The notes beneath the pieces were generated by a model. It worked only from the letters and a program-made list of their open reading frames with translations. It searched no databases and was not told the origin of the DNA. From Pseudomonadales bacterium (GTDB lineage: Bacteria > Pseudomonadota > Gammaproteobacteria > Pseudomonadales > Pseudohongiellaceae), in contig JAJDVS010000063.1 of assembly GCA_022825945.1 (NCBI GenBank), forward strand, positions 1-39,914: 39,914 nucleotides of DNA. Reading direction: 5' to 3'. This document shows positions 18,490 to 27,340 of this stretch, piece after piece (position 1 is the first letter of the stretch; the number at the start of each line of letters is the position of its first letter). A program made the translations under genes and the position numbers.

Positions 18490-18652
18490 AAGAGCCTGCG
18501 CCGTAGGAATTCGCGAAAGCGAAAATTCGCTATCGCCGCGCCCCTGGCCGGTCGGTTGAGGCGAATATTGGCGGATATTCAACGAAATCGAGCGGCCGGG
18601 GGCGTGGATGAGAGCGGATTTGCAGCCGTGAATTTCTAGGGCGCAGGCTCTT
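18490..18652 (+). repeat. Palindromic repeat family 1, copy A
   Basis: A 163-base element bounded by AAGAGCCTGCGCC at 18490-18502 and its exact complement at 18640-18652. Inside the left end are GGAATTC and GCGAAAGCGAAAATTCGC. The middle has CGCGCCCCTGGCCG and CGGCCGGGGGCG as an inner inverted pair around a TTGAGGCGAATATTGG segment. It has the same orientation as the copy at 27271 and the opposite orientation to 25335 and 39774. It lies between the divergent aspS and the Zur-like box, about 32 bases before the latter. No transposase is encoded, so it looks like a MITE-like or REP-like non-autonomous element. Confidence 0.9.
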
Positions 18653-18683
18653 GGCTGGGTTGATTGTGCCACTGCCGCATAAG

Positions 18684-18696
18684 GTTATAATATTAC
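18684..18696 (+). promoter_or_regulatory. Zur-like zinc-regulator operator overlapping a -10 region
   Basis: GTTATAATATTAC is an imperfect palindrome. It closely resembles, from memory, the Zur box of gammaproteobacterial zinc genes (GTTATAATATAAC-like core). The TATAAT at 18686-18691 inside it could be a -10 element, with TTGTGC at 18664-18669 sixteen bases upstream as a -35. A Zur site fits the gene that follows, since many COG0523 GTPases are Zur-controlled. The identification rests on pattern and context. Confidence 0.6.
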
Positions 18697-18719
18697 GTTT
18701 TTACGGACAGGCGCGGGTC

Positions 18720-19517
18720 GTGCGCTGCGAAAAGGCGAACGTCGCCGTCGATACGGTACTCAATCTTGGCGCCTTCAACCTGGATCAGGTGCTCAAGCGC
18801 CGTCCCGCCTTTCTTGAACCGGAGTATCCCTTTGAATGGACCGGAGTCTGGTCGCTCGTCGCCGGTCGTTACGAACTCAGTCTCGCCGACGGGCCTGACC
18901 CGGAGATGTCGCTCATCGTGACGCCCGACCAGGGCGCGGATGACGCTGCCCTCAGGGAGGGTGCGGAATGGTGCGTGCGGCGCTACGCAGAACCGGCGGA
19001 GCCCGTTCGACCGGGGGAAGCGCTATCTGTCGGAAAGCACTTGAACCTTGAGCTTGATTCCCCGGGGCGCAAGTCTTTTTTGCTGGAGCTAGATGCCAGG
19101 GCGCGCCTCGGCCTCTACGCTCAGCACACCGCGGAGGAGTTCGACCTCCAACTGGCCAACGCGCAAGGCGCGACCATCAACCCGGAAGCCGAGCGCACCT
19201 GGGTCGCACAACACGAGCACGATGACGAAGTGGGCTCGATCTCGATCGAGAGGGACGGCGACGTCGACCCGGGAAAACTCGAAGCCTGGCTAGGCGGACT
19301 GCTCGCCGAGCGCGGGGTGGACATCTTCCGTATGAAGGGCTTCATCAGCCTCGCCGGTGAATCGCGCCGATTCGTTTTCCAGGGGGTCCACATGCTCTTT
19401 GACGGCCAGCCGGATCGCCCATGGGGGGACTCTCCCCGCCGCAATCAACTCGTCTTCATCGGTCGCAAGCTCGATGAAAAAAGCATGCGGCAGGGCTTCG
19501 AGGAATGCCTGGCGTGA
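18720..19517 (+). pseudogene. CobW/COG0523 metal-chaperone GTPase lacking its GTPase domain
   Basis: The encoded protein matches only the C-terminal half of CobW/COG0523 proteins: VDTVLNLGAFNLDQVLK, PEYPFEWTGVW, and the CobW C-terminal domain GVDIFRMKGFISLAG, FVFQGVHMLFDG, RNQLVFIGRKLD. The whole N-terminal G domain (P-loop GxxGxGKT, CxCC metal site, NKxD), usually about 190 residues, is missing. Homology starts within about 25 bases of the Zur-like box. The frame is open from 18651 without a stop. The only downstream start is GTG 18720, without a good ribosome site. A 5' deletion joining the promoter to the C-terminal half is the likely cause. Some stable product cannot be excluded. Confidence 0.75.
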
Positions 19518-20095
19518 GCGCCGCCAGACCGAAAGGGGTGCTCCGTCCCGGCTGGTCCGCGTCGGTAGAAGACTATGCCATCGCCGGAGGCTGGACCCGG
19601 AACGGCGAAGCACTGGTGGTGGGTGACGTCGCCGGCGGCGTCTACGCATTCGAAGGCAAATCCGGCGCAAGCGCCTGGGCCCGGCAGGTTCGCGCGTATG
19701 ATGCGGACGGTCGGGAAGTCTGGCGTTTCGATGATCATCCCAGCACCGTCAGCGCAATCGCCTGGTCCAGCGCAGGTGAACTGGCGATGGCGTGTTACGG
19801 TCGAGTGAGCTTCTTCGATGCATCCATCGGGGAACTCTCCCAGAAGCTGGAATGGAAAGGATCCCTGGTGTCGATGGTGCTGAGCCCGGACGGGGATATC
19901 GTCGCCTGCGGCAGCCAGGACAATTCGGTGCATTTCTGGCGGCGCTCCACGGAAGAGGACTTCATGATGTCGGGATATTCCGGCAAGCCCGCGGTACTGG
20001 CCGATGCAGGGGCGGAGTTGTATTGGCGCCCGGACGGGCGCGCGCTTGCCGCGCTCGACGCCCGGGGCGGCGTGACGGTCTGGCGGACAGGATGA
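19514..20095 (+). CDS. WD40-repeat protein, apparently shortened, partner of the COG0523 gene
   Basis: A 193-residue protein with WD40-type blades (ALVVGDVAGGVYAFEG, VSAIAWSSAGELAMACYGRVSFFDA, VSMVLSPDGDIVACGSQDNSVHFWR, LYWRPDGRALAALDARGGVTVWR). The start is GTG at 19514, which overlaps the previous stop as GTGA and has AGGA nine bases upstream. An ATG at 19505 lies too close to that site. Four blades are too few for a closed propeller. The abrupt joins AWARQVRAYDADG and VLADAGAELYWRP suggest two in-frame internal deletions compared with the longer family members I recall. No signal peptide. A zinc-related role is only guilt by association. Confidence 0.7.
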   Translation: MSAARPKGVLRPGWSASVEDYAIAGGWTRNGEALVVGDVAGGVYAFEGKSGASAWARQVRAYDADGREVWRFDDHPSTVSAIAWSSAGELAMACYGRVSFFDASIGELSQKLEWKGSLVSMVLSPDGDIVACGSQDNSVHFWRRSTEEDFMMSGYSGKPAVLADAGAELYWRPDGRALAALDARGGVTVWRTG

Positions 20096-20701
20096 ACAAC
20101 ACACCGTTTTGCGACATCCATGATTTCCACTTGTATGCCGGGACCCAAGGTGATAAAGTTCGCAGTCGGGCATATTGTTGATTTTATTGATCCTTTGGCC
20201 CCAGACTCGCTTTCGCCGGAAACTGTAGCGGCGACAGGCGCAGCAGATAAACAACGCCATGCCTGCCCATAAGCTGAAACAGAGGCACAAGATCAGGCCC
20301 GCGTTGTCAACAGGCGGACGCGTTTTTTCCATTCAGCGCGGTCCGGCCAGACAAACCAACAGACAGTCAAGCAACACAGCGGAAGCAAAGCACGGGAATT
20401 TTGATTCGGCAGGCCATGGGTCCCCGTATCGGGACAGCGGCCCCGAAGTGGCAACAAACTGAAAGATTGTTGCACGGCATAACAGATTGCATCCGGCCCC
20501 GCGAACCGGCGGACCGCCGGTGCCGGACCGCAACCAGGCGGTTCCATATGGCGTGTGCGGCTGCATGGTAGCCATGCGCCTGTTCGATGACAACGCGAGC
20601 CTGCGGTTCGCCATAGAGTTTCGCCACAAAAAGCCCTACCGCAAATCGGCCGGGTTGATTTCCCCGCCAGCTTCTGCGTTTGTTCAAGAGGTAATGAACG
20701 C
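20096..20701 (+). other. Long non-coding region and probable structured 5' leader of rne
   Basis: 606 bases without a supported gene. Short frames on either strand have no recognisable product. Toward rne it carries several stem-loops: 20451-20473 (GCAACAA with TTGTTGC), 20505-20521 (ACCGGCGG and CCGCCGGT) and 20559-20580 (GGC plus GCATGG paired with CCATGC plus GCC around TAG). E. coli rne has a long leader that senses RNase E activity, so a comparable autoregulatory leader is plausible. I cannot align it to that element. No promoter stands out. Confidence 0.45.
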
Positions 20702-23491
20702 ATGAAACGCATTCTGGTAAATGCGGCTCAGGAGGAAGAACTCCGGGTCGCGCTGGTGGACGGCCAGCGGTTGTATGATCTCGATATAGAAACCCCCGGC
20801 AAGGAACGCAAGAAAGCCAATATCTACAAAGGCAGGGTGACCCGGGTGGAGCCGAGTCTCGAAGCCGCCTTCGTGGATTTCGGCGCCAACCGCCACGGGT
20901 TCCTGCCCTGGAAAGAAATTTCCGACTTGTACCGAAGCGCCGCGGACAGCCGCGGAGACAACGGCAAGGCGCCGATTCGCGAAGGCGCCGAAGTCATCGT
21001 TCAGGTGGAGAAGGAAGAGCGCGGCAACAAGGGGGCAGCCCTGTCCACCTATGTCAGCCTTGCCGGGCGCTATCTCGTGCTGATGCCCAATAATCCCAAA
21101 CTCGGCGGAATCTCCCGCCGTATCGAGGGCGATGAAAGGGTGGAAATGAAAGAAGCCCTGCGCTCGCTGGAAATTCCCGACAACATGGGCGTCATAGTCC
21201 GCACCGCAGGCGTCGGCAAGCAGGCCGAGGATTTGCAGTGGGACCTCGATTACCTGCTCAATCTGTGGCACGCCATTCAGGAAGTCGCCGGCAAGAAGGC
21301 GGCGCCAATGCTGATCCACGAGGAAAGCAATGTCATTATTCGCGCGATTCGTGATTACCTGCGCGAGGAAATCGGTGAAGTGCTGTTCGATACCGATGAG
21401 TCCTACCAGGAAGCCATGGTATTCCTGCGCCAAGTGATGCCGCAATACGAGAACCGCATCAAGCGGTATGAAGACAGGCTGCCCCTGTTCAACCGCTTCC
21501 AGATTGAAAACCAGATCGAAAGCGCTTTCGGCAGGGAAGTGAAACTGCCTTCCGGGGGCAGTTTGGCCATTGACCCAACCGAAGCGCTGGTGGCCATCGA
21601 CATCAATTCCTCCCGCGCCACCCGGGGCGCCGATATCGAGGAAACCGCCCTCACCACCAATCTCGAGGCGGCGGATGAAATCGCCCGGCAATTGCGTCTG
21701 CGCGATATCGGCGGGCTGATCGTCATTGATTTCATCGACATGACTTCCAGCCAGCACCAGCGCTTGGTGGAAAATCGTATCCGCGAAGCCCTCGAGGTGG
21801 ACCGCGCCAGGGTGCAGGTGGGCCGCATTTCCCGCTTCGGGCTGCTTGAAATGTCCCGGCAGCGGCTGCGCGCCTCACTCGATGAAACGAGCACTATTAT
21901 CTGCCCGCGCTGTAGCGGCCAGGGCCGGGTTCGGAATGTGAAATCCCTGGCGCTGTCGATTATCCGCATCGTCCGCGAGGAAGCGAGCAAGGAAAAGAAT
22001 GTCGAGATTCGCGTTGACGCCCCGCTTGATGTGACCACCTACCTGCTCAACGAGAAGCGGGAGGAGATTGCGGCGGTCGAGGAAGAAAGCAGTTCCAGCA
22101 TTTCGGTGCTTCCCGCCACTGAACTGGTGACCCCCCACTACCGCATTACCGGAGTCAACCGCAAGGGGGAGCACTACGAGGTGGATATCACCGAGCTTCC
22201 CGAGGCAGAACCCGAATTCAAGATCGAAAGCACCAGCCGCCGGCCTGCGGTCAGCCGCGGCACCATCGATCAGGCGCGCCCCCAGCGTCCTGCTCCGCCC
22301 TCCGCGGCAAGCCCGGTGACCTCGATTGTCAAGGCAATCCGCGGCCTGTTCGGCGGCGAGGAGGCAGAAGCCGTGCCCCCGGCCGCGGCAAGCAAACCGG
22401 AACCCAGGGAGGAAACCAGAAAGCCTGGGCGGGAACGCAGGTCCAGGAGCCGCAGCGGCGAAAGCCGGAGCAAAGCCGATGGCCGCAAACAGACTCAGGG
22501 CCGCGGCAAAACCGATGGACGCAGCAAGGCGGACGGCCGCGGCAGAGCCGATGGCCGCAAGAAAGCCGATGGCCGCGGCAAGAATGAGGGCCGCAGGACG
22601 GAAAAGGCGGCCGCAGATGCCGCAGAGGAGGCAAAGCCCGCGAGCGGCAAGACAAGGCGGCGTTCGGGGGGCAGTCGCCCGCGCAATACCGCCCAGCGCA
22701 AGCGCGGCCCGCGCTCGGCGGTGGATGAACCCAGGGTGGAGGAATCCGCGGCAGCCCCAGAGACCGGCGTCGCGCCCGAGGTCACTGCGAAAGAACCCAT
22801 GGCAACTCCCGTGGAGGCTGTCGCAGCAGCCGCCGAAAGCGAAAGCGTTCTTTCCCGGACTGCCGCCGAAACAGCCGATGACAAGGCTGCGGTGGTGGAA
22901 ATGGAGGCCAAAGCGAAGGACGAGTCCGAACCGCAGCCGGAGCAGAGTGAAGAAGCGCAGGATTCAGCCACAGTGGAAGTCGATCAGAAACTGGCCAAAA
23001 AGCAGCGCAACCCTGCCTCAGGCGGCAGGCGCGGCAGCGAGAAAGCCGTGGAGACAGAGACTGAATCCGTCAGTGCGAATGCGCCGGAACAGGTTCCGGG
23101 GTCTGAACCCGGGATTGATTCCGGTGGTCCCACCGCCATATCGCCGCACACGGAGGAATCCGCTCCCGAAACAGAAGCCGCTGGCGGCGGGGAGGCCGGG
23201 GCTGCTCCAGAGAAACCCAGGCGAACCAGAAAGGCACCGGCACGCAAACGCGACAGCAAAGCCGCCATGCAGCCGGAATCCGCTACCGAAAAGGCGGTTC
23301 AGTCCGACCCTGGGATCGCCAGGTCCGAACAGGAATCCGCTGGCGCGGCAACGGAAAAGTCCAAAGGCAAATCAAAGACAGCGCCGGCTCCCGAAGAGCC
23401 GATCGCGGCATCCCCTTTCCGGGGCCGGGCGCCGAATGATCCGCGGGAAGTACGCCGACGCCAGCTTGAGGAAGAATCCGCCGGGAATTGA
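20702..23491 (+). CDS. rne: Ribonuclease E
   Basis: Essential endoribonuclease for mRNA decay and rRNA/tRNA processing, and scaffold of the degradosome. The N-terminal catalytic half has the S1 domain ([22 protein letters not shown]), the DNase I-like site with Asp300 (VAIDINSS) and Asp343 (IVIDFIDM), and the zinc-link CPRCSGQG (Cys401, Cys404). From about residue 520 the protein is low-complexity and charged, as in RNase E tails. It includes an amphipathic-like stretch ([15 protein letters not shown], a candidate membrane anchor) and a basic run of imperfect hexapeptides (ADGRGK type). 929 residues. AGAGGT lies about nine bases before the ATG. Confidence 0.95.
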   Translation: MKRILVNAAQEEELRVALVDGQRLYDLDIETPGKERKKANIYKGRVTRVEPSLEAAFVDFGANRHGFLPWKEISDLYRSAADSRGDNGKAPIREGAEVIVQVEKEERGNKGAALSTYVSLAGRYLVLMPNNPKLGGISRRIEGDERVEMKEALRSLEIPDNMGVIVRTAGVGKQAEDLQWDLDYLLNLWHAIQEVAGKKAAPMLIHEESNVIIRAIRDYLREEIGEVLFDTDESYQEAMVFLRQVMPQYENRIKRYEDRLPLFNRFQIENQIESAFGREVKLPSGGSLAIDPTEALVAIDINSSRATRGADIEETALTTNLEAADEIARQLRLRDIGGLIVIDFIDMTSSQHQRLVENRIREALEVDRARVQVGRISRFGLLEMSRQRLRASLDETSTIICPRCSGQGRVRNVKSLALSIIRIVREEASKEKNVEIRVDAPLDVTTYLLNEKREEIAAVEEESSSSISVLPATELVTPHYRITGVNRKGEHYEVDITELPEAEPEFKIESTSRRPAVSRGTIDQARPQRPAPPSAASPVTSIVKAIRGLFGGEEAEAVPPAAASKPEPREETRKPGRERRSRSRSGESRSKADGRKQTQGRGKTDGRSKADGRGRADGRKKADGRGKNEGRRTEKAAADAAEEAKPASGKTRRRSGGSRPRNTAQRKRGPRSAVDEPRVEESAAAPETGVAPEVTAKEPMATPVEAVAAAAESESVLSRTAAETADDKAAVVEMEAKAKDESEPQPEQSEEAQDSATVEVDQKLAKKQRNPASGGRRGSEKAVETETESVSANAPEQVPGSEPGIDSGGPTAISPHTEESAPETEAAGGGEAGAAPEKPRRTRKAPARKRDSKAAMQPESATEKAVQSDPGIARSEQESAGAATEKSKGKSKTAPAPEEPIAASPFRGRAPNDPREVRRRQLEEESAGN
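22469..22597 (+). repeat. Hexapeptide-coding repeat in the RNase E tail
   Basis: About six tandem imperfect 18-base units encode [30 protein letters not shown] and ADGRGK. The DNA core GCCGATGGCCGC recurs. The segment makes a strongly basic, disordered stretch in the C-terminal half of RNase E and may serve as an RNA-binding region. Unit number is likely variable between strains. Confidence 0.75.
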
Positions 23492-23543
23492 GGTTTGAGG
23501 CCAGGGCAAGCTGAGCCCAGGTTTCCGGCGGGGCTTTCGCCCG

Positions 23544-24488
23544 CTACAAGGCCTGTTCGAGTTCGGGCAGAGCCTTGAACAGGTCGGCTACAAGGCCGAA
23601 ATCGGCAACCTGAAAAATCGGCGCTTCGGCGTCCTTGTTGATGGCGACGATCACCTTGCTGTCCTTCATGCCGGCAAGATGCTGAATCGCGCCGGAAATC
23701 CCCACGGCGATATACAAGTCCGGCGCCACGATCTTGCCGGTTTGGCCCACTTGCATGTCATTGGGCACGAATCCCGCGTCAACCGCTGCGCGGGAGGCGC
23801 CCATGGCGGCATTGAGCTTGTCGGCGATCTTTTCGAGCATCACGAAGTTTTCGCCATTCTGCATGCCCCGACCGCCGGAAATCACCACGTTGGCGGAAGT
23901 CAGTTCGGGCCGTTCGGAAATCGACAGGTTTTCGCTGACGAAACGGGAAAGATCCTGTTCGAGGCTGAATTCGAAGGATGCGATCGGCGCCTTGTTCGAG
24001 CCGGTTGCGCCAGCGTCGAATGCGGTGGCTCGCACGGTAATGACTTTCACCGGATCCGAGGATTGCACCGTGGCCAGGGCATTGCCGGCATAGATCGGGC
24101 GCACAAAGGTATCGGCGGACTCCACCGCTGAAATATCGGAAATCTGCGCCACATCAAGCAGGGCCGCAAGCCGCGGCATGAAGTTCTTGCCCGTGGTGCT
24201 TGCCGGAGCGAGGACATGGCTGTAATTGCCGGCGAGTTCCCGCAGCAGCGGCGCCATGTCTTCCGGCAGTTGCCGCCCGAGGGAGGTCGCATCCGCCTGT
24301 ATTACTTTGCCGATGCCAGCGATTGCGGCGCCGGCATCCGCCACCACGGCGCAGTCATGACCCGCAACAAGCAGATGGATTGCGGAATTTTCCAGATGCG
24401 CCGCAATTTCCCTCGCGCAGGTGACGGCATTCAGCGTAGCCGGCCTGAGTTCGTGATTATCGTGTTCGGCGACGACCAGTATTGACAT
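23544..24488 (-). CDS. etfA: Electron transfer flavoprotein subunit alpha
   Basis: FAD-binding subunit of ETF, which passes electrons from acyl-CoA and other dehydrogenases to ETF-ubiquinone oxidoreductase. The N-terminus MSILVVAEHDNHELRP and the C-terminal FAD domain (GGRGMQNGENFVMLEKIAD, GASRAAVDAGFVPNDMQVGQTGK, APDLYIAVGISGAIQHLAGM) are conserved. 314 residues. It follows etfB by nine bases and converges with rne across 52 bases that contain only a weak hairpin. Confidence 0.96.
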   Translation of the reverse strand: MSILVVAEHDNHELRPATLNAVTCAREIAAHLENSAIHLLVAGHDCAVVADAGAAIAGIGKVIQADATSLGRQLPEDMAPLLRELAGNYSHVLAPASTTGKNFMPRLAALLDVAQISDISAVESADTFVRPIYAGNALATVQSSDPVKVITVRATAFDAGATGSNKAPIASFEFSLEQDLSRFVSENLSISERPELTSANVVISGGRGMQNGENFVMLEKIADKLNAAMGASRAAVDAGFVPNDMQVGQTGKIVAPDLYIAVGISGAIQHLAGMKDSKVIVAINKDAEAPIFQVADFGLVADLFKALPELEQAL

Positions 24489-24497
24489 GCCTGATTC

Positions 24498-25247
24498 CTA
24501 AATGACTCTTGCTTCGTTCCTGAGTTTGCCGACAAGATCCTCGACGCTTTCCACCAAAATTCCCGCGGCACGTTCAGCCGGCGGCAATATCCGCAGGGTT
24601 TTCAGATTCGAGTCCGTATCGACGTTAAGGTCAGCCGGGGTCAGTTGTTCAATGGGCTTGCGCTTGGCTTTCATGATATTGGGCAGCGAGGCGTAACGCG
24701 GCTCGTTCAGGCGCAGGTCCGTGGTGATCACGGCGGGCAACTCCAGGGACACCGTCTGCTCGCCACCGTCGATTTCCCGGGTCACCAGGATTCTGTCATC
24801 GGCCAGTTCCGCCCTGCAGGCAAAAGTGCCCTGCCCCATGCCGCCAAGCGCGGCCAGCATTTGCCCCACCTGGTTATTGTCACTGTCAATGGATTGCTTG
24901 CCCAGAATGACGAGACCGGCGCCTTCACGCTCCACGAGTTCCCTGAGCATCTTGGCCACTTGCAGGGGAGCGACTTCATCATCGGCGGTGACGAGTATGC
25001 CCCGGTCACAGCCCAGGGCCAGCGCCGTGCGAAGCTGTTCCTGGCAAGCCTGGGGGCCTATGGAAACCGCGATGATTTCTTCGGCCTGCCCCGCTTCCTT
25101 CATGCGCACCGCCTGTTCCACGGCGATCTCGCAAAAGGGGTTCATTGCCATCTTGGCATTGGCAAGCTCCATGCCGGAGCCGTCGGCCTTGACCCGAACC
25201 TTTACATTGGCGTCAAGCACGCGCTTGACGGCAACAAGAATCTTCAT
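24498..25247 (-). CDS. etfB: Electron transfer flavoprotein subunit beta
   Basis: AMP-binding subunit of ETF. Recognisable segments are [55 protein letters not shown] and the ETF-beta signature region [20 protein letters not shown]. 249 residues. It forms an operon with etfA. Palindromic repeat copy B lies 88 bases upstream of its start, between it and the DUF1285 gene on the same strand. Confidence 0.96.
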   Translation of the reverse strand: MKILVAVKRVLDANVKVRVKADGSGMELANAKMAMNPFCEIAVEQAVRMKEAGQAEEIIAVSIGPQACQEQLRTALALGCDRGILVTADDEVAPLQVAKMLRELVEREGAGLVILGKQSIDSDNNQVGQMLAALGGMGQGTFACRAELADDRILVTREIDGGEQTVSLELPAVITTDLRLNEPRYASLPNIMKAKRKPIEQLTPADLNVDTDSNLKTLRILPPAERAAGILVESVEDLVGKLRNEARVI

Positions 25248-25334
25248 GAAAACCCAATCCCGACCTTGTGAAAACGGGCGGCAATGATGCCGCTTTTGTC
25301 AGGGAGGGTCAACACGCAAGGGGTTAGGCGCAGG

Positions 25335-25497
25335 AGGAGCCTGCGCCGCAGGAATTCACGGCTGCAAATCCGCTCTCATCCGCGCCCCCGGCCGCTCGAT
25401 TTCGTTGCATATCCACCAATATTCGCCTCAATCGACCGGCCGGGGGCGCGGCGATAGCGAATTTTCGCTTTCGCTAATTCCTACGGCGCAGGCTCCT
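25335..25497 (-). repeat. Palindromic repeat family 1, copy B
   Basis: A 163-base copy in inverse orientation to copy A, with AGGAGCCTGCGCC at the left and GGCGCAGGCTCCT at the right. An additional GGCGCAGG at 25327-25334 sits directly before it and can pair with the left end around AGGAG. It looks like the tail of a second, truncated copy. The last 17 bases are coding: they supply the C-terminal residues and the TAG stop of the DUF1285 gene. Confidence 0.9.
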
Positions 25498-26056
25498 GGA
25501 CGATAGTTGATGCACTGCGGCCAAGTTCGAAGAAACGCTGCTTGCTGGTGATGCCAGTGATGATTTCCTGACCATCCCGATATTGCACGGCGGCGTCAAC
25601 AAGGCGGTAGAACACCGCGCGGCTGAGGAGGGCCTGCAAGCCGTTGCGAACGTGTACGGTGGGATGGGGTTGGTCGGTTCCGGTTACGCGGATCGGGTGC
25701 TTGATATCGGCGGTGACGGTTTCCTCCACATTGGTGAGGAAGGCGATGGATTGATCAGGGCCGGGGTTGTGAATTTCCATGTCCACAGCCACAAATGGGC
25801 AGTCATCCACCTGTATGCGGACCTTCTCCACGGGATTGACCAGGAAAAATTCGTCGCCTTCCCGTTTCAGGATGGAAGCGAACAGTTGCAACATGGCCTG
25901 GCGGCGGATGGGCCTGCCCTCGTGAAGCCAGACTCCGTCCCGGGCGATACGCAGGTCGATATCTCCGCAAAAAGGCGGGTCCCAAAGGTGTACCGGGGCG
26001 GGGCCGCGCCTGCCGCCCAGGGAGCGAATCATCCGGAAGGGTGCGCTATCCGCCAT
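25481..26056 (-). CDS. DUF1285 family protein
   Basis: A conserved small protein of unknown function found in proteobacteria. The signature VHLWDPPFCGDIDLRIARDGVWLHEGRPI lies near the N-terminus, and FFLVNPVEKVRIQVDDCPFVAVDMEI is also family-like. I start at MADSAPFRM (26056). The open frame continues upstream to 26167 but without homology. About 191 residues. The last residues (VQEPAP and stop) are encoded by the end of palindromic repeat copy B, so the native C-terminus may have been replaced. It diverges from the selenouridine synthase gene. Confidence 0.82.
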   Translation of the reverse strand: MADSAPFRMIRSLGGRRGPAPVHLWDPPFCGDIDLRIARDGVWLHEGRPIRRQAMLQLFASILKREGDEFFLVNPVEKVRIQVDDCPFVAVDMEIHNPGPDQSIAFLTNVEETVTADIKHPIRVTGTDQPHPTVHVRNGLQALLSRAVFYRLVDAAVQYRDGQEIITGITSKQRFFELGRSASTIVQEPAP

Positions 26057-26188
26057 GGGCTTTCTTGCCTTGTTCAATTCCTGTGGCTGTATAACCGCCG
26101 GTCGCAGCCATTCCGCTGTAGCTGGCGATATCCCGGGAACTCGCTCCCGGGTGCTAAACTTGCACATTTTCTTCGCTTCGAATGCATT

Positions 26189-27340
26189 ATGCCAGCAGAC
26201 GTTACCCAGGCGGATTTTGCGCGGCTTTTTCGGCAGGATACGCCCCTGCTTGATGTGCGCTCACCGGTGGAATTCTCCCGGGGAGCTTTTCCGGCGAGTC
26301 ATAATATCCCTTTGTTGAGCGATGCCGAGCGCGAACAGGTGGGCAGGGCGTACCACAGGCAGGGGGGCGAGGCGGCGCTGGCGCTGGGACATCGGCTGGT
26401 CGGCGGCGAAGCTCGGGCGGGGCTGATTCGACAATGGCGGGAATTCGCCGAACAGCATCCCCAGGCGCTCCTGTACTGTTTCCGTGGCGGCCAGCGTTCC
26501 CATATCGCGCAGCAATGGCTGGCGGAAAGCGGCGTTGCGGTGCCGTTGATAACAGGCGGCTACAAGGCGCTGCGGGGATTTCTTCTCAAGGCGCTGGAAG
26601 AGGCGACAGGGAGCAATTTCCTTGTGATCGCCGGCAAGACCGGCAGCGGCAAGACGAACCTGCTTGGGGAATTGCCCGATAGCCTGGATATCGAAGGCGC
26701 CGCCGGACACCGGGGTTCGGCTTTCGGCTCCCTGACCACGCCCCAGCCAACCCAGATCCATTTCGAGAATGAACTCGCGGTGCGACTGCTGAAACTCGAT
26801 CATGCCTTCCCGCCGGGATTGATCGTGGAAGACGAAAGCCGCGCGGTAGGTTCCCTCGCCATCCCCCCGGCGCTCTTCAACGCCATGAAGCAGGCTCCCA
26901 TCGCCCTGCTTGAGGTGGACATCGAATCCCGTGTGGAAACGATTCTCCAGGACTATGTTCTCGCCAATCTGGCGGCCTGGGAACGCCATAGCCCGGGAGA
27001 AGGAGAATCCCTGCTTGCCCTGTCGCTGCTGGCAAGCCTTGGCAAGATCAGCCGCCGGCTGGGCGGCGAAGGCTATCAGTCAGCGGGAAAGCTGATGCGG
27101 AAGGCATTCGCGACCGGGAGCAGCGAACGCCTGGGCCTGCATCGGCAATGGATCAGGCTCTTGCTTGAGCAATACTATGACCCCATGTACGAATACCAGT
27201 TGTCCCGCAAACTTCCCCGGGTCCGCTTCCGCGGCTCGCGAGCGGAAGTCTTGCAATTCTGCAGGGACCTGGGAGCCTGCGCCGCAGGAATTCGCGAAAG
27301 CGAAAATTCGCTATCGCCGCGCCCCTGGCCGGTCGATTGA
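26189..27340 (+). CDS. selU: tRNA 2-selenouridine synthase (SelU/MnmH)
   Basis: Replaces sulfur by selenium at the wobble 2-thiouridine of tRNA Lys, Glu and Gln, via geranylation. The N-terminal rhodanese domain has LLDVRSPVEFSRGAFP and the catalytic Cys in LLYCFRGGQRS. The C-terminal part carries a P-loop (AGKTGSGKTNLL). I start at ATG 26189 (MPADVTQADFARLF). The frame is open far upstream, but that part is not homologous. 383 residues. The final 22 residues (from GACAAGIRESENS to WPVD) and the stop come from palindromic repeat copy C. Selenophosphate synthetase SelD is not in this window. Confidence 0.93.
   Translation: MPADVTQADFARLFRQDTPLLDVRSPVEFSRGAFPASHNIPLLSDAEREQVGRAYHRQGGEAALALGHRLVGGEARAGLIRQWREFAEQHPQALLYCFRGGQRSHIAQQWLAESGVAVPLITGGYKALRGFLLKALEEATGSNFLVIAGKTGSGKTNLLGELPDSLDIEGAAGHRGSAFGSLTTPQPTQIHFENELAVRLLKLDHAFPPGLIVEDESRAVGSLAIPPALFNAMKQAPIALLEVDIESRVETILQDYVLANLAAWERHSPGEGESLLALSLLASLGKISRRLGGEGYQSAGKLMRKAFATGSSERLGLHRQWIRLLLEQYYDPMYEYQLSRKLPRVRFRGSRAEVLQFCRDLGACAAGIRESENSLSPRPWPVD

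Noticed and set aside
23492-23543. Intrinsic terminator between rne and etfA
   Set aside because: Only a short GCGGG/CCCGC stem is visible, without a T-run on either strand, so I did not list it.
25583-26188. N-terminal extension of the selenouridine synthase (585 residues in total)
   Set aside because: The extension is antisense to the DUF1285 gene and has no homology. The rhodanese domain begins just after ATG 26189.
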